From Rubripirellula sp. (GTDB taxonomy: Bacteria > Planctomycetota > Planctomycetia > Pirellulales > Pirellulaceae), in assembly GCA_029213145.1 (NCBI GenBank), contig JARGNK010000005.1, forward strand, positions 51,294 to 114,761: a DNA stretch of 63,468 bases, in the 5' to 3' direction. The notes under the pieces were generated by a model that ran no database searches, was not told where the DNA came from, and saw only the letters and a list, made by a program, of their open reading frames with translations. Numbering within the stretch: the first letter of the stretch is position 1; the number at the start of each line of letters is the position of its first letter. Position numbers and translations under genes: made by a program. This document shows, piece after piece, positions 44,227 to 53,887 of this stretch.

Positions 44227-47200
44227 TCAGGGGCTCGGTTGTGCGTTCCCACCCACTTCGGAGCGTTGTTTTTGAGGGTTTGTCGACCCGGCGGCGGGCC
44301 GACTTAACGGAGTTACCTCGGCCTCGATCCCAAGAGGGCGTAGGGCATTTTGCAGACCGCGAGCGCTGATCCCACCAGGCAGTTCAATGACCTGGACTTC
44401 TCCTTGAGGGCGTGCTGCTTCATCAAGCTGTTTGACGATGTCTACAACTAAATTGAGCAACGGTTCTCCTTCCGCGCTGATTAAGAGAGTGTTGCCGACA
44501 TGATCAACACCGATTGAAAGCTTGCCCTTAAAAGAAAAGTTAGCCCCGCCTCCATCTTGTCCAGTCTCGGATTGCAAGCCACTGCCGTTACCGTCACGAC
44601 TCTTGTTCGCTTGGTCGTTATCGCCACCACCACGACCGCCCGGGTTTTGGCCACCTTTTGCAAAAGCTCTGTCATTGCTGCTCAACAGATCCCGGTAGGC
44701 ATCTTTGATTGTTTCTGCAATTTGATCTGCTTTGCCGTACGCGATACTCACCAGTTTGGTAAACCGCGTCTTTCGCTTGTTGACTGGTTCTGGCACGTCC
44801 CACAATTTGATCAATTCCGAAATGGTACGAAGCTGTTCATTCGTTGCACCACTGACGACCAAGGTATTGGTATCGGGGTCGTCAATGAAACGCAGCTTTG
44901 TGTTCTTGCCAAGACCGGCGGGGGTGGGTGTTTCCTTGGTCGGAATGTCGAAGCCCCAGAACATCATTTCGAATGGATCTAATCCTTCTGAGTCTTCATC
45001 ATCTTCGAAGTAATCTTTAAGGTTTAAACGCATCCAAGCGGCTGTAGCATGTTCGATATGAAAGACCTGGTATGGTCGTTTGGGAGGAGTGATCTGCAGC
45101 ATCAGATTCTCCAAGCGGTCCAACGCGGCCACATCGGGACTGACGAGTACCAAGTTGCCGTCGCTGTCGATCTCGATCCGAATCGCGGCGGGCGCAGCGT
45201 TCCCCTCATTGCGTTGCTGGTTTTCTTGGGGCTGGGCCGGACCAAACGCACGCTCAAAATCGCGAGAGGAACGAATGGGTGGCAATGGGTTGGGGCGTGC
45301 ACGTTGGGGATCTGACCCAAGGATTCGATCTTCTATCGTTGGAGCGTCATCCTGTTGGGTCACGGTAAAATGAACAGCGGGATCAGTAGCGATTTGAGCC
45401 AAGGTTGCGTCATCGGGTGCACCCTGCTCTTTCTTATCGCTACCGTCTGTTTTATCGTCTCGCTGATCTGTTTCTTTGTTCTCGGTGCGTGCCGCATCAG
45501 CATCTGGTTGATTGGATTGAGACGGCCTCTCGTTTGGATCCTTAAAACTCTCTTGGGCGGGCAATTCAAGTTGGTTCGGCGAGAGCCGATTCCATTGTTC
45601 TTTTAATCGCTGCAAATAATCGTAAGTTTCGGGAGTTGCCGAGGCATCGATGACCCGCATGGTACGTTGATCGCCACCGGATGGCGGAAACTCACCAAGC
45701 TTGACCAACAACGACTGGACTTCTTCTAATTCCCATTCATTTGCCCACAGTAAGATTTGTCGATAGCGGGAGTTCGCGGCAACACGAAATTTGTCCTTCT
45801 CGCGTTTTTTCTCTTGTCGATTTCCGTAGTAGCCATACATGTAGTTTCGAAGTTGTTCGTTCTTGTCGTTATCCTCTTTTTGACCCATCAGGAAGGCGAT
45901 TGATTCGGCAACCTCGACCGGATTCAATCGCCGCAGTTGGAGCACTTCGAATTGACGCCCACTTCCATCGAGTCGTTTGATCAGGGAATCAATGACGAAT
46001 CGATCGGCGGCCGATCCGGAAACAATCAATGCGTTGTTTTCGGCGTCGATGCTGACTCTTGTGGTGGGTTCCAGAATATTCATGTCGCTCACGATCTCGA
46101 TCAATTTTTCTGGATCGAGCGAGGTCAAGCGGAAGACTTGAACGCGTGTTTGTATGTCGGCCAAGGACACGATCGCGTCACTCGGCATGTCGATGCGTTT
46201 TAGAAACTGCATTGCTGCGGCAACGCGGTCGGTCGGAGCGCGGATGATGACAGAGTTCTGCCGCGTGTTCGCCACGATTGCGATTTCAATTTTTGGCTTG
46301 GCCGCTGCCATCGCGTTGGGGTTCTGGTTTTGCATCTGCTGCATCATTTGCATTTGCTGCGGCGTTAGGGGCGTGTTGGATTTTTTCTCAACCCCAAGGA
46401 ATTGCTCCAGAAGCCTCTTCGCTTCTTCCGCTGGCATGAAACGCAATTTGAATTCCGGTGCTAACGCTTCCATGCTGTCTACATCGAGCTCTTGTTCGAG
46501 TAATTTGGCAACCTGCCGAAGATTTATCGCCGCATCCATCGCTTCGATGCGGTTTGTGGTTGTCAGTGCTGTTAATTTTCCATTGGCACTGATCATGGGT
46601 GCCAATTCAGCAGCCAGTTTTTCGGCGGATAACCAGCCGACATCCAGTGACGTGCGCACGAAGGTGTGGGGCTGAAGGTCTGCGAGTTGATCCCCTTCGA
46701 CACGCGGAACCATGGCTGGATTGATCGTTTCGGTTTTTGCGACTGTCAGTCCACCGTCGATTTCCAACAGTGTGTAACCGCGGGCCAGCAAGTGACGATT
46801 GAAGAGGTCCCGTGTTTGCTCAACCGTGTATCGTCCGGGAGAACGCATATTGACGCGGTCAGCCGGTAATTCAAGCCAATCCAACGGTTGATCGGAAATG
46901 TCAGCGAGCCATTGCACCAATTCAACCCAGCCTTGGTTGCGGAACTGGAAGGCAACTCGCCCGTCTTCGCCAACCGTTTCGGTCAACTCATCGGGATTCC
47001 CTTCGATTGAAGATTCTTGGCCTCGCCGAATGACTTTTGGCTCGGTCGAATTCTCTGCCGCGTTCGTTTTTGAATTTGGCTTTTCATTCTTCTGGTCTGC
47101 TTGGGGTTGGCCTGCTTGGGGAGCCTTGGCATCGGGTTGCTCAGCACTTTCGCCCTGTTGGACCACATTTTCTTCGCTGATTTCGACAGACGTAGACCTT

Positions 47201-47289
47201 GTCTCTTGCGCAAAAAGTGAACAGGCAAACGTGGCAAGTGCCAGGCAGGCGAGGCAAGGACCGAGAGTGCAGCGAACCAGGGTATGCAC
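44227..47289 (-). CDS. Secretin N-domain-like protein without pore domain
   Basis: A 1020-residue exported protein starting at GTG (47289) with signal peptide CLACLALATFACSLFAQ. An STN/N0-like region (about 100-180, RSPGRYTVEQTRDLFNRHLLARGYTLLEID) is followed by three or more NolW/secretin N-type modules: IVANTRQNSVIIRAPTDRVAAAM, VSIDAENNALIVSGSAADRFVIDSL, RFIDDPDTNTLVVSGATNEQLRTI and GVDHVGNTLLISAEGEPLL. The linkers are low complexity, Gln/Asn/Asp/Glu-rich or Gly-rich. The C-terminal secretin barrel is absent, so this is probably a periplasmic scaffold related to type II/III secretion or pili and not a channel. Its partner is unknown. Confidence 0.8.
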   Translation of the reverse strand: MHTLVRCTLGPCLACLALATFACSLFAQETRSTSVEISEENVVQQGESAEQPDAKAPQAGQPQADQKNEKPNSKTNAAENSTEPKVIRRGQESSIEGNPDELTETVGEDGRVAFQFRNQGWVELVQWLADISDQPLDWLELPADRVNMRSPGRYTVEQTRDLFNRHLLARGYTLLEIDGGLTVAKTETINPAMVPRVEGDQLADLQPHTFVRTSLDVGWLSAEKLAAELAPMISANGKLTALTTTNRIEAMDAAINLRQVAKLLEQELDVDSMEALAPEFKLRFMPAEEAKRLLEQFLGVEKKSNTPLTPQQMQMMQQMQNQNPNAMAAAKPKIEIAIVANTRQNSVIIRAPTDRVAAAMQFLKRIDMPSDAIVSLADIQTRVQVFRLTSLDPEKLIEIVSDMNILEPTTRVSIDAENNALIVSGSAADRFVIDSLIKRLDGSGRQFEVLQLRRLNPVEVAESIAFLMGQKEDNDKNEQLRNYMYGYYGNRQEKKREKDKFRVAANSRYRQILLWANEWELEEVQSLLVKLGEFPPSGGDQRTMRVIDASATPETYDYLQRLKEQWNRLSPNQLELPAQESFKDPNERPSQSNQPDADAARTENKETDQRDDKTDGSDKKEQGAPDDATLAQIATDPAVHFTVTQQDDAPTIEDRILGSDPQRARPNPLPPIRSSRDFERAFGPAQPQENQQRNEGNAAPAAIRIEIDSDGNLVLVSPDVAALDRLENLMLQITPPKRPYQVFHIEHATAAWMRLNLKDYFEDDEDSEGLDPFEMMFWGFDIPTKETPTPAGLGKNTKLRFIDDPDTNTLVVSGATNEQLRTISELIKLWDVPEPVNKRKTRFTKLVSIAYGKADQIAETIKDAYRDLLSSNDRAFAKGGQNPGGRGGGDNDQANKSRDGNGSGLQSETGQDGGGANFSFKGKLSIGVDHVGNTLLISAEGEPLLNLVVDIVKQLDEAARPQGEVQVIELPGGISARGLQNALRPLGIEAEVTPLSRPAAGSTNPQKQRSEVGGNAQPSP

Positions 47290-47899
47290 AGCGAAAACCG
47301 ACGTGGAAAGCCTTGAAGAGGAGAAAATCTAGTATGCACCGCACCGCGTCCAGATACAAACTCCCCACCCCTCTAGTCTATCCATTTAAGGGAAACTCGG
47401 CCTGTTGCCGACTCTCTCCCACAGGTTTTTGCATCATCACCCAGCTGTTTAGCTTCGATTTGCCCTTACACCGCTCGCTTTATGGGAACAGCTCAGCGGT
47501 AAATGGCGGCTACTTATAGCGATCTGGTCTCGGAATGAATGTGTCCAGTGGCGGCTCATTCCTTTTTGCTCGCGGCCGGAACGGAGATGACGGCCAAGCG
47601 TATCAGTCCGCGTTATTGACGTGGTTGAGTGAAGACTTTCCAGCTGTCGTCTCATCGATTTGGTCGCAGCGAGATGCCATTCACTTGTGCGATCTACCGA
47701 GCGGATGATCTTTTGCGGTGGGGTTGGAAGTGCCGCTGCGGAACTGGGCGGCGAGTCTTGACGCGTGAATTGACCGAACCAGGGAAAAGAGGATTTGGCG
47801 GTTGCCAATCGGGCTGTTCAACGCGTTGTTGATTGCGATTGGTAGATGGCTTGCTCGGGCTCATTTTCGCAGCGGTATTTGTCTGCCCATTCCGAGCGA
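47290..47899. other. Intergenic region, no gene recognised
   Basis: About 610 bases between the secretin-like gene and the thioredoxin-like gene, both on the minus strand. A 119-codon minus frame (47449-47808) has poor, Ser/Arg-rich composition and is not called. No repeat or RNA was seen. It should hold the secretin-like gene's promoter. Confidence 0.4.
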
Positions 47900-48460
47900 T
47901 CACTCTAATATCGACTCAGCCTCTTTGATCACCGAATCGACTGGGATGTCAGCAGTCGTCGAAGTGTAGACGCGGACAACTTGGCTATCTTTTGCGACGA
48001 CAATGGTGACCGGTGCATCTGCGGGAAGTTTGTAATTCAGCGGCCCGGTTTCTGCTTCCTTGGCTACCACGACAGGAACGTTGGTCACCTTGCCTCGATG
48101 CGCGACTCGTGATGCGGTTTCTCGTAAACCTCCGAAGCCTTTGCCGAGTACAGTCACGAGTCCTTTCAGACGCGAACGCTCATTTCGCCGCACGGTAGCA
48201 TCCAATCGCTGAACCAATTGTTGCACTTTGCCATCTGTCTCACGCAGGAAAACCATGACCATCGGGCTCGAACCGTAGCGACAGCGGTAGCAGAGGTCCT
48301 GTCCAGGTTCGACGCCGTCATCAATCGCTCCACCCGCCTTGGTGACGTAAAAGACTCCGACTGGGTCGCCTGTCTGCAATCGATCTTCATCGGCGCGGCC
48401 CGACTTGGCTGGGCACGCGGCGGCGACAAAGACAAGGCAGCAGGCGAAGGCACGAAGCAT
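47900..48460 (-). CDS. Exported thioredoxin-fold-like protein
   Basis: A 186-residue protein with a signal peptide (FACCLVFVAAACPAKSGRAD). The mature part resembles a short thioredoxin-like fold: a CxxC in LCYRCRYGSSPMVMVFLRE, and APVTIVVAKDSQVVRVY where the Pro would be the cis-proline. The family is common in planctomycetes; redox activity is likely but unproven. ATG at 48460 starts the signal. It lies 326 bases after the sulfatase gene on the same strand. Confidence 0.65.
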   Translation of the reverse strand: MLRAFACCLVFVAAACPAKSGRADEDRLQTGDPVGVFYVTKAGGAIDDGVEPGQDLCYRCRYGSSPMVMVFLRETDGKVQQLVQRLDATVRRNERSRLKGLVTVLGKGFGGLRETASRVAHRGKVTNVPVVVAKEAETGPLNYKLPADAPVTIVVAKDSQVVRVYTSTTADIPVDSVIKEAESILE

Positions 48461-48785
48461 TCGGAGGAAACCTTTAAAAATGAGCTAGCCGATTCGATAA
48501 CGTAATCGAATTCTCCACCCCAGATTATTCAGAGTCGCAAGGATCTGAAAACCCACCAGGGCTTATTAAAGGCCGATCTGCATTCCTCGGGTGGTTTGGT
48601 TGTGCTCTTTCCGGGTGGGTGCGAGCGGTTTTTGGAGGCGAAATCGACGAGTGATTTTCCATTTGAGCACCCCCCCGGTCCCGTTTTATCGGGAACCAGA
48701 AATTTTCTTGTTTTGCTCTCGAATCGCCAGAATTCGCGGCTGCGGCTGGAAGCCAGATCTCGCGACTGCCGCAGGAAAATCGACC
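48461..48785. other. Intergenic region with a hairpin
   Basis: About 325 bases. GGTCCCG (48677-48683) and CGGGAACC (48690-48697) can pair with a one-base bulge. On the plus strand the hairpin is followed by a T-rich run, but no plus-strand gene is upstream. It may be a bidirectional or incidental structure downstream of the sulfatase gene. Confidence 0.35.
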
Positions 48786-50672
48786 TCATTCAATGGAAAT
48801 GGAATCGATGACGACGGTTGCATCAGGCTGGCCGGAAAGCCGGAGCTGCAGTGATTCAATCGTTCCGCTCCATGATTCACCTTTCGGCAATGGCTGGCTG
48901 ACCGTCACCATTTCCGAGTCCCCGGCTGGAATGCGGAGCGTGATGACCTGATCGAAGGAATCATTGCCGGCCTGCTTTGCCAGCAAGTCAACTTTGCAGG
49001 CAGAGGGGCATCGGGCGGTGAGGGTGAAGTTGCCCTGATTTCGCCGCGCATCGAGTTTGAGTCCATGTCGCAACAGGCTTGCTTCGCCTTCGTGCAATTT
49101 GAAGTCAAGGAAGCCTTGGTAGCCGGCAATATTGCCGATCCCTTCACTGCCGACCCAGCCCTCGGTTTGCCATCCGCCACAATCGAAATTGAAAAGTAGT
49201 TTGCCGTCCGCTGGATCCCGATCATTGATGGCTTCCCAGCGGTCGGATAGTCCGTCACCGTCCGAGTCCTCACGGACGAGTTCGTATTCCGGGTTGACCC
49301 CGTTACCCCATTTGTGATCTTGCGCTTGGTAGGCCAATTCTTCCAGCGATTCTTCGCCGGCACCTTTGTCGCCTTTTGCGAGCCACTGATCGAGCAGTTG
49401 ACGATGTCTCGCTAGCTCTGCGGCAAATCTGGGGTCGTTAATCAAGTTGTTGACTTGACTGGGATCAACACGAACATCGTACAGTTCTTCTGCAGGGCGT
49501 TCGCCAAAGTAGATGTCAGTTAGCTTGGGTGACAATTTTCCACTGGCGTAGAGTTCATGCAGATTGACGACGAAGTCGCGGTTGTCTCGGTATTGAGGTT
49601 GCAGCAAGATCCGATCGGTCTTGTAGTTGCGTGTGTATCGGAATCGGTCGGTGCGAACGGTTCGAGCTCGGTCGATCGTGTGGTCCAGTCGATCCTTCGC
49701 AGCGGCGACAAAACTGCGGGGCACGATTTTTTGGCCGAATAGGTCTTGTCCTTCGAAGTAGTCAGGGATCTCAACACCAGCCCATGCCAAGGTGGTCGCA
49801 GATAAGTCAAGCAAGTTCACCAGGTCGTCGCGCACCGATGGTGCCGGAACATAGGGATCTGGACCAGCGATGATGAAGGGGACGTGCAATCCACCTTCAG
49901 TTGGCATCTGCTTATGGCGGACTAAATTATTGGCACCGTGATCACCGAAATAGACAACGATGGTGTTGTCGGCCAAGCCAGCTTCCTGCAATCCCTGCAG
50001 AACACTACCGATAAAGTCATCGTCTTTGCGAATGGCATCGTAGTGTTGGGCCACCACTTCGCGGTAGAGATCGTTCTGCGGGTAATCAGCGGGAATCGTG
50101 ACTGTGGCGGGATCGGTCTTTCGGGCAGCGGGAAACTTGGATGTATTATTCTTTCCTCCCGCTGTCTGGATCTGACCGAAGAACGGTTGGCTGGCTTTCA
50201 ATTCGTCCCAAGGAACCGGGAAGCGTGATTTCTTCTGCAGTGAGTAGGTCGCTTTTTCGTCCCAGATGAAGTTGTAGTCGGTCTTGCCGAGATTGAAGGT
50301 GAAGTAGCCGCTTTCCTTCATCAACTGTGGCAGTAGTTTCATACCTTTGGGTAGGTAAATCTTGGCTGGGCCGCGGGACGATCTGTGTTCATGGGCGTTG
50401 AAGCGAATCTGGTTTTGGCCGCCCATCATTGCGGATCTGCATGGCGAGCAAACTGGAGCAGGGACGAAAGCGCGAGAGAACCGCACTCCCCGATTCGCCA
50501 AGCCGTCAATGTTGGGTGTTTGACCGACGTTGACTTCGTGGCCATAGCATCCCATCCACGGTGAGGTGTCTTCCGCGAATAACCAGAGAATGTTCGGCTT
50601 TTCGCTCGCTCGAAGCGAAGTCATGAGCGTCAGACATGCCAGTACCGCAAGAAATGTTCGCATTGTAGTCAT
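48786..50672 (-). CDS. Sulfatase with C-terminal accessory region
   Basis: A 628-residue type I sulfatase (start ATG 50672 or 50663). Signal peptide TFLAVLACLTLMTSLRAS. Catalytic CSPCR at residues 75-79 carries the Cys converted to formylglycine. Metal-binding elements include NILWLFAEDTSPWMGCYG and VVYFGDHGANNLVRHKQ. After the sulfatase core comes DSDGDGLSDRWE, a thrombospondin type 3-like calcium motif, and a final beta-rich region (about 505-628) that may bind carbohydrate. Likely hydrolyses sulfate esters in the periplasm or outside the cell. No sulfatase-modifying enzyme is in the window. Confidence 0.9.
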   Translation of the reverse strand: MTTMRTFLAVLACLTLMTSLRASEKPNILWLFAEDTSPWMGCYGHEVNVGQTPNIDGLANRGVRFSRAFVPAPVCSPCRSAMMGGQNQIRFNAHEHRSSRGPAKIYLPKGMKLLPQLMKESGYFTFNLGKTDYNFIWDEKATYSLQKKSRFPVPWDELKASQPFFGQIQTAGGKNNTSKFPAARKTDPATVTIPADYPQNDLYREVVAQHYDAIRKDDDFIGSVLQGLQEAGLADNTIVVYFGDHGANNLVRHKQMPTEGGLHVPFIIAGPDPYVPAPSVRDDLVNLLDLSATTLAWAGVEIPDYFEGQDLFGQKIVPRSFVAAAKDRLDHTIDRARTVRTDRFRYTRNYKTDRILLQPQYRDNRDFVVNLHELYASGKLSPKLTDIYFGERPAEELYDVRVDPSQVNNLINDPRFAAELARHRQLLDQWLAKGDKGAGEESLEELAYQAQDHKWGNGVNPEYELVREDSDGDGLSDRWEAINDRDPADGKLLFNFDCGGWQTEGWVGSEGIGNIAGYQGFLDFKLHEGEASLLRHGLKLDARRNQGNFTLTARCPSACKVDLLAKQAGNDSFDQVITLRIPAGDSEMVTVSQPLPKGESWSGTIESLQLRLSGQPDATVVIDSISIE

Positions 50673-50789
50673 TGCTGGGGGGTGGGGAGAGTCAATTTAT
50701 AGCAGCGACCATAGTAACCACTTAACGTTCGCTAATCATCCGAGAATAGAAGTGATCCATGCTTTTTCGTTGTCGAACTGCCTCGCTGA

Positions 50790-50817
50790 TTTATGGCGTC
50801 AAGTTTATGGCGTCAAG
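50790..50817. repeat. 14-bp direct repeat, two copies
   Basis: TTTATGGCGTCAAG occurs twice head to tail, followed by a T-run. It lies about 120 bases upstream of the sulfatase start. Confidence 0.8.
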
Positions 50818-51154
50818 CGTTTTTTTGCTTGAGTCACGCACTCAATATCAGCACTTCTCATTCATTCAAGTCGATCGTTTTGTGATCTTTGGCTGATGGG
50901 GTGAAACCCGGAGGGATTATGGTTTTGCAGGGTCGAAAGCTAGGAGGCAGTCGGTGGGATTCGCAGATTGGCCTTCACTGTTGGCGTTATTCGGGCCGGT
51001 CAAGGCCGAAGAAATGGTGTTGGATTGCTACAATCATCCGGGGCGGTGCTGCGGGCGAGTTCGTAACGAAGAAGAATGCCGCGTTTGCATTGGGCGAGTG
51101 GATTCTCGGGAAACGGTGATTAAGTTCTCGTGAGTTCAACTGAGTTCCGTGTTG

Positions 51155-51194
51155 AATGAAACAATGAAACAATGAAACAATGAAACAATGAAAC
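51155..51194. repeat. 8-bp tandem repeat, five copies
   Basis: Five exact copies of AATGAAAC, 108 bases upstream of the peptidase start. The unit is not a multiple of three, and the array is non-coding, so copy-number change would shift spacing in the promoter region. Confidence 0.95.
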
Positions 51195-51302
51195 ACAGTT
51201 CACCCGCATGTGCTCTCGAGTTCGGTCCAACAACCTAGCCCGCGTTTTACTGTTTGGTAACTCTATTTGATCCAACAACGACCCAACAAATTGACGACCA
51301 AG

Positions 51303-52916
51303 ATGATGCGATATCGTTTGTTATTGATTGCCTTGCTTTGTTTGACGGCTTGCTCTGTGCGGTCCGAAACCGTTGATGTTCAACAACGGTTAAAGCAATA
51401 TGTTCCCGTTCGATTGACAACGGATCTGAGTGTGTTGTCGGAACGGCAAAAGAAGATGATCCCGATCCTAATCGAGGCCGCCAAGATCATGAATGATTGC
51501 TTCTGGTTTGAAGCTTACGGTGATCGTGAAAAATTGATGCAGCAATTATCCGATCCAGCGCAGCGAAGCTTTGCTTCGACGAACTATGGACCATGGGATC
51601 GTCTGAACGGGAATGAGCCATTTGTGCCAGGCGTTGGTTCGAAGCCGCTGGGCGCGAATTTCTATCCGGCTGATATGACCAAGGAAGAGTTTGAGGCTGC
51701 GTCACTGCCCGGCAAAGACGGTTTGTATAGTTTTCTAAGACGTGACGAAGACGGCCGCTTGAAGGTTGTCCCCTATCACACGCAATTTTCCACCGAAGTT
51801 GAACGGGCTTCGGAACTACTTCGGCAAGCGGCAGCTTTGGCCGACAATGCCGGGCTCCGGCGATACTTGCTGCTTCGTGCAGATGCTTTGTTGACTGATG
51901 ATTACCAGCCGAGTGACCTCGCTTGGTTGGATATGCGAACCAATACGATCGATGTAGTGATCGGTCCGATTGAAAACTATGAAGATCAATTGTTCGGTTA
52001 CAAGACGGCGCACGAATGTTACATCCTGGTGAAGGATAAGGAGTGGAGCGAGCGACTGGCTCGCTACTCGCAGTTCTTGCCGCAATTGCAAGCTTCATTG
52101 CCTGTGCCGGAGCGTTACAAACAAGAAAAGCCGGGAACTGATACGGAACTGAACGCATACGATGTCATCTACTATGCGGGTGACTGCAACGCAGGCTCCA
52201 AAACAATCGCGATCAATCTACCCAATGATGAGCAGGTCCAATTGCAAAAGGGAACTCGGCGGTTGCAATTGAAGAATGCCATGCGGGCGAAGTTCGATAA
52301 GATTTTGATGCCGATTGCGGATGAATTGATCGTCAACGATCAGCGTGATCGAGTTACCTTTGATGCATTTTTTAGTAACACGATGTTTCATGAGGTTGCC
52401 CACGGTTTGGGGATCAAGAACACGATCAATGGACGCGGGCCGGTGAGAACTTCACTGAAAGAACATGCGGGCGCGATCGAGGAAGGTAAGGCCGATATAT
52501 TGGGACTGCACATGATCAATCAACTGCAGGCCCGAGGCGACATTGACGCTGATTTGGAGGATTTCTACGTGACCTTCATGGCTGGGATTTTCCGAAGCGT
52601 CCGGTTCGGTGCTTCGAGTGCTCATGGCAAGGCAAACATGATTCGTTTCAATTTCTTTCGCCAAGCGGGAGCTTTTGTGCGAACAGACGAGGGTAAATAT
52701 CGCGTTAACGTGGAGCGGTTTCGCGAAGCAACTGCGAAGCTTTCTGCGAAATTATTGACACTGCAGGGAGAGGGCGACTACGCAGGTGCGACTGAATTGG
52801 TGCGAACACAGGGAGTGATCGGGCCGCAATTGCAAGCTGAACTAGATCGTCTCAGTGATCTCGGCATCCCTGTGGATGTTGTCTTCGAGCAAGGGACCGA
52901 AGTGCTTGGGTTATAA
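51303..52916 (+). CDS. M49-like (dipeptidyl-peptidase III-related) zinc peptidase lipoprotein
   Basis: A 537-residue protein with lipoprotein signal peptide LLLIALLCLTAC, where Cys would be lipidated. The zinc motifs are HEVAH (residues 363-367) and EEGKAD (393-398), corresponding to the HEXXGH and EEXXAD of peptidase family M49, but with one residue fewer in the first. The shorter form is also found in the C-terminal part of plant Nudix hydrolase 3-type proteins. The start is ATG 51303 or 51306; the in-frame TTG at 51267 would ruin the leader. It is probably anchored in the periplasm and cleaves peptides, but activity is unproven. Confidence 0.8.
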   Translation: MMRYRLLLIALLCLTACSVRSETVDVQQRLKQYVPVRLTTDLSVLSERQKKMIPILIEAAKIMNDCFWFEAYGDREKLMQQLSDPAQRSFASTNYGPWDRLNGNEPFVPGVGSKPLGANFYPADMTKEEFEAASLPGKDGLYSFLRRDEDGRLKVVPYHTQFSTEVERASELLRQAAALADNAGLRRYLLLRADALLTDDYQPSDLAWLDMRTNTIDVVIGPIENYEDQLFGYKTAHECYILVKDKEWSERLARYSQFLPQLQASLPVPERYKQEKPGTDTELNAYDVIYYAGDCNAGSKTIAINLPNDEQVQLQKGTRRLQLKNAMRAKFDKILMPIADELIVNDQRDRVTFDAFFSNTMFHEVAHGLGIKNTINGRGPVRTSLKEHAGAIEEGKADILGLHMINQLQARGDIDADLEDFYVTFMAGIFRSVRFGASSAHGKANMIRFNFFRQAGAFVRTDEGKYRVNVERFREATAKLSAKLLTLQGEGDYAGATELVRTQGVIGPQLQAELDRLSDLGIPVDVVFEQGTEVLGL

Positions 52917-53094
52917 AAGTCAGCATTATTGGGAGTTTACGCGGCGATCAAACGGTCGCGACCGGTGGTCGGCCTGGGCGTTCCGCCCTTCGGTTTCGGT
53001 ATCGGTACGCGTTGTTTTGCCGGGGCGGGTGAGTCATACTCAGACGCTCTATGTTCGACCCGCTGAATGACTGGGAATTTTGGAGTTTTGATTG

Positions 53095-53835
53095 ATGGTT
53101 CGTCTGATCACTTGCTTTGCGCTATTGTTGACCTCCACGGTTTGTTTTGCCGACCACCACAAAGCACCACCAGAGTCGGATGACATGGAGGTGATTTTCA
53201 ATGGCAAAAATTTGGATGGTTGGAGCGGGGATTCTCGGTTGTGGTCGGTTCGGGGCGGAGTCATCCACGGGGAAACTACCCCCGCCGAAAAAGCGAATGG
53301 CAACACGTTTCTAATCTGGCAGGGAGGAACCCTTAAAGATTTTGAACTTCGATTGTCGTTTCGTTGCACCGCAAGTAACAACTCGGGAATCCAGTATCGG
53401 TCGAAGCACATCACGGAAGGGAATCCGCGCAACAAGTGGATCGTTCGTGGCTATCAACACGAAATTCGAAACGAAGAGAACTTTCCAAATGTCCCTGGAT
53501 TCATCTATGACGAAGGCGGTTATACCGGAAAGCGTGGTCGGATTTGCATGGTCGGTGAAGAGGCCATCTGGGAAAACGGCGCGAAGAAAATTCTTCGCAA
53601 CGACTTGATTGACCAAAAGGGTTTTCAAGATTTGATGAAGGTCGATGAATGGAACGATGTCGTGATCATTGCCAAGGGCCGCCAGATTCGACATTACCTA
53701 AACGGAAAGCTCATTTTGGATTTTACGGATCATCCTGATAACGCTTTGACCGAGGGTGTACTGGCTCTGCAACTGCATGCTGGTAAGCCAATGTGGGCCG
53801 AGTTCAAGAATGTTCGAGTTCGCAGCCTGGATTGA
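53095..53835 (+). CDS. DUF1080 (3-keto-disaccharide hydrolase-like) protein
   Basis: A 246-residue exported protein. Signal peptide LITCFALLLTSTVCFA, then the DUF1080 fold: IFNGKNLDGWSGD, WSVRGGVIHGE, DFELRLSFRCTASNNSGIQYRSK, GYQHEIRNE, NDVVIIAKGRQIRHYLNGKL and GVLALQLHAGKPMWAEFKNVRVR. Family members have a concanavalin-like jelly roll, and some are reported to hydrolyse 3-keto-glycosides. ATG 53095 is preferred; a TTG precedes it in frame. 178 bases follow the peptidase gene. Confidence 0.9.
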   Translation: MVRLITCFALLLTSTVCFADHHKAPPESDDMEVIFNGKNLDGWSGDSRLWSVRGGVIHGETTPAEKANGNTFLIWQGGTLKDFELRLSFRCTASNNSGIQYRSKHITEGNPRNKWIVRGYQHEIRNEENFPNVPGFIYDEGGYTGKRGRICMVGEEAIWENGAKKILRNDLIDQKGFQDLMKVDEWNDVVIIAKGRQIRHYLNGKLILDFTDHPDNALTEGVLALQLHAGKPMWAEFKNVRVRSLD

Positions 53836-53887
53836 TGAGCCATAAGTTCAATTCATGTAAGCACTAAGATTGCTGGGGTTAGTTTTG

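Larger units (their letters stand above)
50673..51302. other. Intergenic region with short repeats
   Basis: About 630 bases between the divergent sulfatase and peptidase genes. Two copies of a 14-bp unit (TTTATGGCGTCAAG) lie at 50790-50817, and five copies of AATGAAAC at 51155-51194. A 76-codon frame (50889-51119) is not convincing. Promoters for both genes must be here, but none is clear. Confidence 0.5.

Noticed and set aside
47449..47808. Open frame of 119 codons on the minus strand
   Set aside because: Ser/Arg/His-rich, low hydrophobicity, no motif; probably a chance frame.
50889..51119. Open frame of 76 codons upstream of the peptidase gene
   Set aside because: Short, no homology-like motif, overlaps other chance frames.
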